DNA of 64,000 nucleotides from an uncultured Aquimarina sp. (GTDB lineage Bacteria; Bacteroidota; Bacteroidia; Flavobacteriales; Flavobacteriaceae), in assembly GCF_947500065.1 (NCBI RefSeq), contig NZ_CANMQT010000006.1, forward strand, positions 248,215 through 312,214. The letters are read 5' to 3'. Each line of letters opens with the position of its first letter. Position 1 is the first letter of the stretch. The position numbers and the translations under genes were made by a program. Shown piece after piece: positions 16,974 to 24,984 of this stretch. The notes under the pieces are model-generated. The model saw nothing but the letters and a program-made list of their open reading frames with translations. It did not search any database and was not told the origin of the DNA.

Positions 16974-17597
16974 TTATATTACGTGTTGTAATATAAAGGT
17001 ACTGCGTTCTTTTACATTTCCAAAAGGAACTTCAATACAATTGTATCCAAATTTTGTATAAGTCTCTAATAAATGGTGATGTATTTGTTGTGCTTCTTCA
17101 AAACTTTCATAACGTTCCGCATCAGATATATAAATTTCTTTCCAAGGAGGTAATAGAAAAATCTGATCATAGAGATAGTCCTTGCAAGCCTTTATAAATG
17201 GAGCATCGTATGTTTGTTTAAAAAGATCCATATATGCTAGTACGTCTGGTATTCCTCTATCGTAAAAAGCAATGCCCTTGTCGTTGGCAATAGGATCTTT
17301 GTATTGATTAATCCTGCCATTCATTAATTGTATATTGAAATCATAAGGATCAGAAACAGAAGCGATGGGATTAGAAACAATATCCACAGCGTCATTATTT
17401 TTCGCTTCTTGAGTAATACTTCTGATAAATTCAGGAAAACAAAAGAAACCATCTTCTTCCAGTGCTTTAATGATTGATGTTTTTCCTGTAGAAGGACCTC
17501 CTGTGATAACTATTTTATGTTTTGCCAAAGAAATATATTTTGTGGCGAATTTCGGAATTATAAAATGATTTTGAAAATACTTTGATAAGTATACCAT
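16974..17597 (-). CDS. AAA_28-type P-loop ATPase or kinase
   Basis: 207-residue P-loop protein with Walker A GGPSTGKT (33-40), a helix containing FCFPEFIRSITQEAKNN, the segment AFYDRGIPDVLAYMDLF, and a C-terminal HHHLLETYTKFGYNCIEVP. This pattern fits the AAA_28 (NadR/Ttd14-like) group of small nucleotide- or cofactor-linked ATPases; the substrate is unknown. The frame has no ATG between the start at 17597 and the Walker A motif; the first 25 residues look unlike the domain, so a non-ATG start closer to residue 24 is possible. First gene of the ATPase-recQ-fmt run. Confidence 0.8.
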   Translation of the reverse strand: MVYLSKYFQNHFIIPKFATKYISLAKHKIVITGGPSTGKTSIIKALEEDGFFCFPEFIRSITQEAKNNDAVDIVSNPIASVSDPYDFNIQLMNGRINQYKDPIANDKGIAFYDRGIPDVLAYMDLFKQTYDAPFIKACKDYLYDQIFLLPPWKEIYISDAERYESFEEAQQIHHHLLETYTKFGYNCIEVPFGNVKERSTFILQHVI

Positions 17598-17710
17598 AAA
17601 GCTCTGTTAAAGTTGAATTTGTCCATCCGTATTTTTAGTAACTTCAATAACGAAATAGTGATTATTCTCTTATTTAGACTAATTAAATACAAATCTTAAA
17701 ATTTAAACTC

Positions 17711-18172
17711 ATGCCTGTTTATAATCTAAAAGTAAATGGTCAATCGCTTTCTGTAGAAGCGGATGAAGACACGCCTCTTTTATGGGTATTACGAGATCAT
17801 TTTGATCTGGTTGGAACTAAATTCGGTTGCGGTATTGGACAATGTGGTGCCTGTACTATTCATGTAGATGGAGTTGCTACCAGAAGTTGTTTGTTAAAAG
17901 TTTCTGTTGCAACAGAAATGGATATCAAAACAATAGAAGGTTTATCCAAAGATGTTTCACACCCAGTGCAACAAGCTTGGAAAGAAATCGATGTACCTCA
18001 ATGTGGATACTGCCAAGCTGGTCAGATTATGACTGCTGCAGCTTTTCTGGAACAAAACCCTAATCCTAATAGAGAAGAGATTAGAGATGCTATGAGCGGT
18101 AATATCTGTAGATGTGCTTCTTATAATAGAATAGAAAAGGCAGTAGAACAAGCAGCAAGTAAAATAAGCTAA
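17711..18172 (+). CDS. (2Fe-2S)-binding subunit of a molybdenum hydroxylase (isoquinoline 1-oxidoreductase alpha type)
   Basis: Electron-transfer subunit of 153 residues. The N-terminal plant-type ferredoxin domain has C40, C45, C48 and C60 (CGIGQCGACTIHV). The C-terminal helical [2Fe-2S] domain has C98, C101, C133 and C135 (CGYCQAGQ, NICRCASY). It pairs with the molybdopterin subunit encoded 20 bp downstream. No FAD subunit is present, as in IorAB-type enzymes, which usually pass electrons to a cytochrome or other acceptor. It carries no signal of its own and would be co-exported with the large subunit by the Tat system (inference from this enzyme class). Confidence 0.93.
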   Translation: MPVYNLKVNGQSLSVEADEDTPLLWVLRDHFDLVGTKFGCGIGQCGACTIHVDGVATRSCLLKVSVATEMDIKTIEGLSKDVSHPVQQAWKEIDVPQCGYCQAGQIMTAAAFLEQNPNPNREEIRDAMSGNICRCASYNRIEKAVEQAASKIS

Positions 18173-18192
18173 CCAATTTAAATCCCAGAAAA

Positions 18193-20355
18193 ATGAAACG
18201 TATAACAACTCCTTCTGTAAGTAGAAGGTCATTTATAAGAACATCAGCGTTAGCCGGTGGAGGAATCTTGATTGGCTTTAATCTATTTCAAGCTTGTAAA
18301 CCCGAGGTTACACCGCCAACAGATATTGTTGATATTGCTGATTTGAACTTTAACGATTTTAATGCTTTTATTAAAATTGCAGATAATGGTATGGTGACTA
18401 TTTTTTCACCAAATCCAGAAATTGGACAAGGCGTAAAAACATCTATGCCTATGCTGATTGCTGAAGAACTAGATGTTGCATGGGAACATGTTCATGTGGC
18501 TCAAGGAGCTTTAGATACCAAAAATTTTACCCGACAAGTTGCTGGAGGAAGTCAATCATTAAGACAGGGTTGGGAGCCATTGAGACAAACCGGAGCTACA
18601 GCGAGACAAATGCTGATTAATGCTGCTGCTGCTAAATGGGGTGTTGATGCTTCAACCTGTAGCACAGAGAATGGCGTTATCAAGAATAGTAATGGAGATA
18701 AATTAGGGTACGGAGAAGTCGTAAAAGAAGCAGCTTCTTTAAAAGTACCAGAAAACATAAAACTGAAAGACCCAAAAGATTTTACTATTATAGGAAAAGA
18801 TATTCATAATGTAGATGTGGATAAAATCATTACCGGAAAGCCTTTATTTGGTATGGATTATAAAGAAGAAGGTATGGTGTATGTTTCCGTTTTGAGACCT
18901 CCTGCTTTTGGAAAAAAATTAGATGATTTTGATGCAACAGAAGCTAAGGCAGTTACAGGAGTAATAGATGTATTTAAGTTTGGTGATAAAATCGCAGTAT
19001 TAGGAGAGAATACCTGGTCAGCTATGAAAGGTAAAAAGACTGTGAAAGCAAAGTGGATAGACGATTCTAAGCTTGAAAGTACGGCAGATCATGATAAAGC
19101 ATTGACAGATCTTTTAAACGGTAAAGAGTTTAATACGATGCGCGCTGATGGTGATGTTAAAAAAGCATTTGCAGCAGCGGATAAAGTCTTGGAAAGAGTA
19201 TATGAATCTCCTTTTCTTCCGCACAACTGTATGGAACCTATGAATTTCTTTGCGCATGTTACAGATGAGAAAGTGAGATTAGTGGGCCCAATCCAAACAC
19301 CGGCAGGAACTGCTAGAAGAGTAGCTTCCCTTTTAGAAAGAAAACCTGAAGAAGTATCTGTCGATATGACAAGAATGGGTGGTGGTTTTGGAAGAAGATT
19401 GTATGGTGATTTTGCTCTTGAAGCAGCAGAAATATCTAATATCTCCAAGAAACCTGTAAAAGTTGTGTATTCCAGAGAAGACGATATGTCTGCCGGAATA
19501 TATCGACCTGCTATAAAATACAAAATTAGTGCAGCTATAAAGGATGGTAAATTAACAGGATATCACCTAAAAGAAGCCGCTGTTAATTCTAATATGTATG
19601 GATTGATTCCTAACTTCTTTCCAGCAGGAGCTGTAGAGAATTATCAGGTAGATGTAGCGAAGTATGATAGTAATATTACTATTGGAGCCTGGAGAGCGCC
19701 TTATACTAATTTTCTGGCTTTTGCGGAGCAAAGTTTCTTTGATGAACTTGCAGAATTAATGGAAGTAGATAATATTCAACTTCGATTAGATTTATTGAAG
19801 AACGTAAAAGCAAATACAGATGAACGAATACAATATTCTCCAGAACGTTTAACACAGGTAATTAAAACGGCTGTTGAGAAATCTGAATGGGGCAAAAAAC
19901 CAGAAGGTGTATACCAAGGATTTAGTTCTTATTACTGCCATAATACGCACGTTGCTGAAGTGGCAGACGTAGTATTAGTGGACGATCAACCAGTTGTTAA
20001 AAAAGTGACTTGTGTGGTTGATTGTGGAATTGTAGTTAACCCATTAGGAGCTAAAAATCAGATTGAAGGAGGAGTTATTGATGGTATTGGTCATGCTATG
20101 TATGGTGATTTTTCGTTTAAAGTAGGAGAACCACAGGACACCAATTTTGATACCTATCGTTTGATACGAATGAACGAAACACCCATTGTAGAAACTCATT
20201 TCATTGAGAGTAATATCGCTCCAACGGGATTAGGAGAGCCTACATTACCTCCTGCAGGTGCCGCAGTGGCTAATGCTATTAAAGCAGCAAAAGGAGTGAG
20301 GTTGACGAAACAACCCTTTGTTAAAAACATGGAAAACAAAGCATTGTTGGGATAA
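18193..20355 (+). CDS. molybdopterin-binding subunit, xanthine dehydrogenase family (IorB-like), Tat-exported
   Basis: Catalytic subunit of 720 residues that would hydroxylate an aldehyde or N-heteroaromatic substrate. The N-terminus has a twin-arginine signal (SRRSFIRTSALAGGG) followed by a lipobox-like LFQACKPE, so it may be a Tat-exported lipoprotein. Family segments include NPEIGQGVKTSMPMLIAEEL, MTRMGGGFGRRLYGDFALEAA, IGAWRAPYTNFLAF and the C-terminal GLGEPTLPPAGAAVANAI, which holds the conserved active-site Glu (GLGEP). It ends 3 bp before the XdhC-like gene. The natural substrate cannot be read from the sequence. Confidence 0.92.
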   Translation: MKRITTPSVSRRSFIRTSALAGGGILIGFNLFQACKPEVTPPTDIVDIADLNFNDFNAFIKIADNGMVTIFSPNPEIGQGVKTSMPMLIAEELDVAWEHVHVAQGALDTKNFTRQVAGGSQSLRQGWEPLRQTGATARQMLINAAAAKWGVDASTCSTENGVIKNSNGDKLGYGEVVKEAASLKVPENIKLKDPKDFTIIGKDIHNVDVDKIITGKPLFGMDYKEEGMVYVSVLRPPAFGKKLDDFDATEAKAVTGVIDVFKFGDKIAVLGENTWSAMKGKKTVKAKWIDDSKLESTADHDKALTDLLNGKEFNTMRADGDVKKAFAAADKVLERVYESPFLPHNCMEPMNFFAHVTDEKVRLVGPIQTPAGTARRVASLLERKPEEVSVDMTRMGGGFGRRLYGDFALEAAEISNISKKPVKVVYSREDDMSAGIYRPAIKYKISAAIKDGKLTGYHLKEAAVNSNMYGLIPNFFPAGAVENYQVDVAKYDSNITIGAWRAPYTNFLAFAEQSFFDELAELMEVDNIQLRLDLLKNVKANTDERIQYSPERLTQVIKTAVEKSEWGKKPEGVYQGFSSYYCHNTHVAEVADVVLVDDQPVVKKVTCVVDCGIVVNPLGAKNQIEGGVIDGIGHAMYGDFSFKVGEPQDTNFDTYRLIRMNETPIVETHFIESNIAPTGLGEPTLPPAGAAVANAIKAAKGVRLTKQPFVKNMENKALLG

Positions 20356-20358
20356 TAT

Positions 20359-21429
20359 ATGACACACGAGTTTAAAGAAATAATAACATCATATCAGGAA
20401 GCGAGTCAGAAGGGAATACGAGCCGTCATTGCAACAGTAGTTAACATTGACGGCTCGTCGTACCGAAGACCTGGAGTTGGAATGCTTATTTTGGGAAATG
20501 GGCAAATGACCGGTGCCGTAAGTGGTGGTTGTGTAGAAAAAGAAGTATTAAGACAATCTCAATCAGTTTTTACTACCGGTAAAGCTAAGATGATGACCTA
20601 TAACGGACGATATCGTCTGGGTTGTGAAGGTATCTTATATATATTGATTGAACCTTTTTCTATAAGTAAGGAAACCATTAATAGAATACAGCAGTATTTA
20701 GTTTCCCGAACTCCTTTTGAGATTAAATCATATTATACTGAGGATGAAGAACGTGATTGTTATATGGGATCTACAGTTGTTTTTGAGGCTACCGAGGAAT
20801 TTAAATTTTCTGATCATTTTGATATTGATATCCTAAAACAGGATACCGCTTTGGCTTGTTTTGATCGTGAGATGCTACCCTGTTTTCGGTTGGTTATTAT
20901 TGGATCTGAACACGATGCGATACAATTAAGTACTATAGCTAATGCAACTGGATGGGAAGTAGAAGTGGTGAATACTCCTAAAAATCCAAAAGTACCATCT
21001 GATTTTCCAGGAGCTAATAAAGTGCTAAATCAATCACATGAAAATTTAGTGATTGATAAGGTGGATGAGCAAACAGCAATCATCCTGATGACCCATAATT
21101 TTGCTAAAGATTTATTGTATCTACAGGCAATAAAAGATACGCAGCCTGTTTATATAGGACTATTAGGGCCTTCTAGAAGAAGGGAGAAGTTGTTATCTGC
21201 ATTTATAGAGTATTTTCCGGAGGTGACCGATGAATTTATGGATTGTATTCATGGACCTGCCGGACTAAATCTAGGAGCAGAGACACCACAAGAAATTGCG
21301 ATTTCTATTATTGCAGAAATATTATCCATCGTTCATAATCAGAAACCAATTCCATTACAGGATAAAAAGGGTGGAATTCATGGAAATATCGAAAAGGAAA
21401 TGATATCAGACATTGCAAAAAACAACTAA
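20359..21429 (+). CDS. XdhC/CoxI family molybdenum cofactor-insertion protein
   Basis: 356-residue maturation factor that binds sulfurated molybdenum cofactor for delivery to the hydroxylase encoded upstream. The N-terminal XdhC domain shows VVNIDGSSYRRPGVGMLI and GAVSGGCVEKEV. The C-terminal Rossmann-like domain contains IILMTHNFAKDLLYLQ, YIGLLGPSRRREKLL and HGPAGLNLGAETPQEIAISI. It lies 3 bp after the large subunit gene and overlaps the next gene by 17 bp, a translational-coupling arrangement. Confidence 0.93.
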   Translation: MTHEFKEIITSYQEASQKGIRAVIATVVNIDGSSYRRPGVGMLILGNGQMTGAVSGGCVEKEVLRQSQSVFTTGKAKMMTYNGRYRLGCEGILYILIEPFSISKETINRIQQYLVSRTPFEIKSYYTEDEERDCYMGSTVVFEATEEFKFSDHFDIDILKQDTALACFDREMLPCFRLVIIGSEHDAIQLSTIANATGWEVEVVNTPKNPKVPSDFPGANKVLNQSHENLVIDKVDEQTAIILMTHNFAKDLLYLQAIKDTQPVYIGLLGPSRRREKLLSAFIEYFPEVTDEFMDCIHGPAGLNLGAETPQEIAISIIAEILSIVHNQKPIPLQDKKGGIHGNIEKEMISDIAKNN

Positions 21430-22024
21430 CAATATTGCGCATATTATAGTAGCAGCAGGATCTTCTAGTCGTTTGGGAAGTCCTAAGCAGTTATTGGCTT
21501 GGAAAAACAGCACATTGATTGGTCATGAAGTTGAAAAATCATTACAATTAAAAAATCTTACAACCTTTGTTGTTTTAGGAGCAAATTTTGAATTAATTCA
21601 AAAAGAAATTAAACATTTTTCTGTAGAAATCCTTTACAATCAGAATTGGAAATCTGGCATGGGATCTTCTATAAGTTTCGGAATACAACATATTATGGAA
21701 GTACAAAGAAGCTTTGATGCGGCTTTGATAACTTTAGTAGATCAACCTTTAATAGATACGATACATTTAGATAGTTTGATTTCGAAATTTAATAAGAATA
21801 AAGATACCGTTGTCGCTACTGCAATAAAAGATCGAAGAGGCGTTCCTGCTATATTTCCAAAGACTTTCTTCAAAGAATTGTTAGGTCTTAAAGAGGATTA
21901 TGGAGCACGTCATATTATGAAAAAATATAAAGATCATATAATGACGATTGACGGAAAGGGAAAAACGGATGATATTGATACAATCGAACAGTATAATGTA
22001 TTATTGAAAAGGGATAAAGAGTAA
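21413..22024 (+). CDS. MobA-like NTP transferase (molybdenum cofactor nucleotidyltransferase type)
   Basis: 203-residue nucleotidyltransferase with the N-terminal nucleotide-binding signature IIVAAGSSSRLGSPKQLL, the LVDQPLID metal-binding segment and VATAIKDRRGVPAIFP. Together with XdhC upstream it most likely makes molybdopterin cytosine dinucleotide for the hydroxylase (MocA-like role; inference from context). The only usable start is TTG at 21413, inside the end of the XdhC gene; a purine-rich AAAAGGAAA lies about 14 bp upstream. There is no in-frame ATG before the nucleotide-binding motif. Confidence 0.88.
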   Translation: MQKTTNNIAHIIVAAGSSSRLGSPKQLLAWKNSTLIGHEVEKSLQLKNLTTFVVLGANFELIQKEIKHFSVEILYNQNWKSGMGSSISFGIQHIMEVQRSFDAALITLVDQPLIDTIHLDSLISKFNKNKDTVVATAIKDRRGVPAIFPKTFFKELLGLKEDYGARHIMKKYKDHIMTIDGKGKTDDIDTIEQYNVLLKRDKE

Positions 22025-22057
22025 GCAAAAGCATTCTGATATCTGAATGATATGGCG

Positions 22058-22065
22058 TATCTTTG
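22058..22065 (+). promoter_or_regulatory. -7 promoter box for the DUF493 gene
   Basis: TATCTTTG matches TAnnTTTG and ends 18 bp before the ATG at 22084. The -33 position shows TTC rather than TTG, so the match is partial. Confidence 0.4.
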
Positions 22066-22083
22066 CCAAAAATTTTGTGATAC

Positions 22084-22377
22084 ATGAGTGATGCTTCTAA
22101 TTCTGAAGAATTTTATAAAAAACTAAAACTACAATTGGCAGATACCGCATTGTGGCCTACTGCTTATTTATATAAATTTATTGTCCCTACTGATTCTGAT
22201 AAAGTAAACCAAATAGAAGGGATATTTGATAATCTTGGCGCAGTAATTACTACTAAGCAATCTAAAAATGGTAAATATACCAGCGTGTCTGTGAATGTAA
22301 GAATGAAAAATCCGGATCAGGTGATTATCAAATATAAAGAGGTAGCGGTGAAAGTAGAAGGAGTTATTTCTTTATAA
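22084..22377 (+). CDS. DUF493 family protein
   Basis: 97-residue cytoplasmic protein of the DUF493/YbeD family, an ACT-like ferredoxin fold of unknown function. The C-terminal part has the family layout YLYKFIVPTDSDKVNQIEGIF, KNGKYTSVSVNVRMKNPDQV and IIKYKEVAVKVEGVISL. A likely promoter box lies just upstream. It sits between the molybdenum hydroxylase cluster and the DUF4290-murA pair and has no evident functional tie to either. Confidence 0.85.
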   Translation: MSDASNSEEFYKKLKLQLADTALWPTAYLYKFIVPTDSDKVNQIEGIFDNLGAVITTKQSKNGKYTSVSVNVRMKNPDQVIIKYKEVAVKVEGVISL

Positions 22378-22423
22378 CTGAAATATTTCTATACACTTAA
22401 TAAGCATACTAATATTATTTTAG

Positions 22424-22437
22424 TATTTTGCAAAATA
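22424..22437. repeat. 14-bp perfect palindrome upstream of the DUF4290 gene
   Basis: TATTTTG/CAAAATA is a perfect dyad 94 bp before the DUF4290 frame. It could be an operator for a small dimeric regulator; no binding protein can be named. Confidence 0.35.
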
Positions 22438-22530
22438 ATTAATGAGCAACTGAAAAGCCTACACCTTAACAAGTCTTTTTTATAACTTACCATTTCTTTT
22501 TAGAGAAGCTCATACTACTATACATTTTTT

Positions 22531-23211
22531 ATGGACGTTAACAAGCATATGGAGATTAACAATTTAGAATATAATACGGAGCGAGAAAAGCTTATAATAC
22601 CAGAGTATGGTCGTCATTTACAGAAAATGATTGATCAAGCTGTAGAGATAGAAGATAAAGAAGAAAGAAATAAAGTAGCAAAAGCAATTATTGCTGTAAT
22701 GGGGAACCTACAACCTCACCTTAGAGATGTACCTGATTTCCAACATAAATTATGGGATCAATTATTTATTATCAGTGATTTTAAATTAGATGTAGAAGCT
22801 CCATACCCTGTTCTTACCAAGGAAAAGTTGGAAGAAAGACCAGAACCATTAGAATATCCTCAGAATTTTCCAAAATATCGTTACTATGGTAACAATATCA
22901 AGCGAATGATCGATGTAGCTATTAGCTGGGAAGATGGAGATCTAAAAACAGCATTGACTTATACGATAGCAAATCATATGAAAAAATGTTACCTTAACTG
23001 GAATAAGGATGTAGTTGATGATTCAGCTATTTTTAATCATCTGGTTGAACTTAGTGATGGTAAGATTGATTTAAGAGATAGTACAGAGGACCTAAGCTCT
23101 GCTAGTGATTTGATGAGAGGTAAAAAGAAAAGTTATCGTTCCAATACTTCTAGTAAAAAGAATTACCGAAGTGGCGGTAGCAACAACAACCGAGGTAAAA
23201 AACGCTATTAA
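22531..23211 (+). CDS. DUF4290 family protein
   Basis: Bacteroidota-specific protein of 226 residues with unknown function. It begins with an optional MDVNKH and then MEINNLEYNTEREKLIIPEYG, so ATG 22549 is an alternative start. Conserved-looking parts are YGRHLQKMIDQAVEIEDKEER, MGNLQPHLRDVPDFQHKLWDQLFIIS and FPKYRYYGNNIKRMID. The last 35 residues are low complexity and basic (Ser, Asn, Gly, Lys, Arg-rich), possibly a nucleic-acid-binding tail. It lies 33 bp upstream of murA and is probably co-transcribed with it, the usual arrangement in Flavobacteriia. Confidence 0.85.
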   Translation: MDVNKHMEINNLEYNTEREKLIIPEYGRHLQKMIDQAVEIEDKEERNKVAKAIIAVMGNLQPHLRDVPDFQHKLWDQLFIISDFKLDVEAPYPVLTKEKLEERPEPLEYPQNFPKYRYYGNNIKRMIDVAISWEDGDLKTALTYTIANHMKKCYLNWNKDVVDDSAIFNHLVELSDGKIDLRDSTEDLSSASDLMRGKKKSYRSNTSSKKNYRSGGSNNNRGKKRY

Positions 23212-23243
23212 CCAATACCAACAACTATAACCATTCGACTTTT

Positions 23244-24560
23244 ATGAGTACTTTTCAGATAGAAGGAGGGCATCAGCTCAAAGGTGAGATAACACCTCAA
23301 GGAGCTAAAAATGAAGCCTTACAGATTCTTTGTGCTGTATTACTAACCCCAGAGGAAGTAATCATTTCTAATATTCCAGATATTAGAGATGTCAATAAAT
23401 TAATAGATATCCTTAGAAATCTTGGTGTCAAAATTCAAAAACTTGATAAAGGCAAGTATTCCTTTAAAAGTGATGAATTGAACCTGGATTACATGGAGAG
23501 TGAGCAATTTAAACAAGAAGGAAGCGGTTTAAGAGGGTCTATCATGATTGTAGGACCTTTGCTTGGAAGATTTGGTAAAGGATATATTCCACGTCCTGGA
23601 GGAGATAAAATCGGACGACGAAGACTTGATACACACTTTGAAGGGTTTATTAATCTTGGAGCAGAATTTAGATACAACAAGGAAGAACGTTTTTATGGCG
23701 TAGAAGCACCAGAAGGATTAACAGGTACTTATATGTTATTGGATGAAGCTTCTGTTACGGGTACTGCTAATATAGTAATGGCTGCTTCGCTTGCAAAAGG
23801 AAAAACGACCATCTATAACGCTGCTTGTGAGCCTTATTTGCAACAGTTATGTAAGATGATCAATTCTATGGGGGGTAAGATCGAAGGAGTTGGATCTAAT
23901 CTATTGACTATAGAAGGAGTTGAATCTCTTGGAGGTTGTGAGCACCGAGTATTACCAGATATGATTGAAATTGGATCATGGATAGGTTTAGCTGCTATGA
24001 CCAAGAGTGAAATTACAATTAAGAATGTAAGCTGGGAGAATTTAGGAGTTATTCCTAATACTTTCAGAAAACTAGGAATCACTTTAGAACGTGTAGGCGA
24101 TGATATTTATATTCCTGCACATAAAGATGGGTATCAGATCGAAAGTTATATCGATGGATCTTTTATGACCATTGCAGATGCGCCTTGGCCGGGATTCACT
24201 CCTGATTTACTAAGTATCGTTTTAGTAATTGCTACGCAGGCTAGAGGAGAAGTGATGGTACATCAAAAAATGTTCGAGAGTCGTTTGTTCTTTGTAGACA
24301 AACTAATTGATATGGGAGCAAAGATTATTCTTTGTGACCCGCACAGAGCAACTATTATAGGTCATGACTTTCAGTCTACACTAAAAGCTACTACAATGGT
24401 ATCTCCAGATATTAGAGCAGGAATTTCGTTATTGATTGCTGCATTGAGTGCCAAAGGTACTTCTACGATTCATAATATCGAACAAATTGATCGTGGGTAC
24501 GAAAATATTGATGAACGTCTAAGAGCTATTGGAGCAAAAATTACCCGAATAGAGTCTTAA
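23244..24560 (+). CDS. murA: UDP-N-acetylglucosamine 1-carboxyvinyltransferase MurA, Asp variant
   Basis: First committed enzyme of peptidoglycan synthesis, which joins enolpyruvate from PEP to UDP-GlcNAc. Length 438 is typical. The catalytic Lys22 lies in GAKNEALQILCAVLL. The flexible active-site loop reads PRPGGDKIGRRRLDTHFEGF (from residue 117), where Asp121 (codon 23604-23606) stands in the position of the usual catalytic Cys (Cys115 in E. coli). Other family marks are EASVTGTANIVMAASLA and PDIRAGISLLIAAL. The Asp form is known in Mycobacterium, Chlamydia and Vibrio fischeri and gives intrinsic fosfomycin insensitivity; this is predicted here. A terminator follows. Confidence 0.97.
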   Translation: MSTFQIEGGHQLKGEITPQGAKNEALQILCAVLLTPEEVIISNIPDIRDVNKLIDILRNLGVKIQKLDKGKYSFKSDELNLDYMESEQFKQEGSGLRGSIMIVGPLLGRFGKGYIPRPGGDKIGRRRLDTHFEGFINLGAEFRYNKEERFYGVEAPEGLTGTYMLLDEASVTGTANIVMAASLAKGKTTIYNAACEPYLQQLCKMINSMGGKIEGVGSNLLTIEGVESLGGCEHRVLPDMIEIGSWIGLAAMTKSEITIKNVSWENLGVIPNTFRKLGITLERVGDDIYIPAHKDGYQIESYIDGSFMTIADAPWPGFTPDLLSIVLVIATQARGEVMVHQKMFESRLFFVDKLIDMGAKIILCDPHRATIIGHDFQSTLKATTMVSPDIRAGISLLIAALSAKGTSTIHNIEQIDRGYENIDERLRAIGAKITRIES

Positions 24561-24589
24561 AAACAGTATTTTTATAGAACATAAATAAG

Positions 24590-24620
24590 AGGAACTATAG
24601 TAATTATGGTTCCTTTTTTT
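24590..24620 (+). terminator. terminator after murA
   Basis: AGGAACTATA (24590-24599) pairs with TATGGTTCCT (24605-24614) with one G-U wobble and runs into a T-tract. It starts 29 bp after the murA stop codon. Confidence 0.8.
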
Positions 24621-24645
24621 ATGGACTTACTTGAAAAAAGCAACA

Positions 24646-24694
24646 GTCACCTCGAGCATTTCGACTAAGCTCAATACAGGCTTTGTCGAGAGGT
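24646..24694. repeat. intergenic palindromic repeat, CACCTCGAG...TCGAGAGGT family (copy 1)
   Basis: An element that begins GTCACCTCGAGC and ends TTGTCGAGAGGT, forming an imperfect hairpin, with CTAAGCTC in the middle. Related elements occur at 24810-24876 and 30945-30970, so it is an interspersed REP-like family of this genome and not coding. Confidence 0.65.
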
Positions 24695-24809
24695 AGTTTT
24701 TGTAATTACTGGGGTTTCACCTTCTCTTAAAACAACCTTAGTTCGACATAAGAATATTTACGTCAGTCAGATTTCTATAACGTAGCCAAACGATTTTGAA
24801 AAAAAGCCT

Positions 24810-24876
24810 TGTCATGCTGAGCTTGTCGAAGTATAGATACAATTTTTCTCCTGTCACCTCGAGCGTAGTCGAGAGG
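24810..24876. repeat. paired REP-like elements between murA and the helicase gene
   Basis: A unit TTGTCATGCTGAGCTTGTCG (to 24829) is followed after about 20 bp by TGTCACCTCGAGCGTAGTCG and AGAGGT (24852-24876). The first unit recurs at 42189-42211, and in inverted form at 42238-42260. The second recurs at 24646 and 30945. The whole 24561-24984 gap (424 bp) contains only the murA terminator and these elements; no ORF is supported. Confidence 0.65.
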
Positions 24877-24984
24877 TCACTGTGAAAAATCACTCAATTT
24901 GAAAACTTTTTTAAACTCTGTTCTTAGATCGAACTCACGTTAAAATAACAGTATAGATTAAACTATTTTAGTACTAGTTTTTTG

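Noticed and set aside
24646..24876. CRISPR-like repeats
   Set aside because: Units are few, imperfect, irregularly spaced and individually palindromic; they match interspersed REP-like elements, and no cas gene is present.
24961..24980. Hairpin AACTA...TAGTT as terminator of the helicase gene
   Set aside because: The T-run lies on the wrong side for the minus-strand gene, and no plus-strand gene ends nearby.
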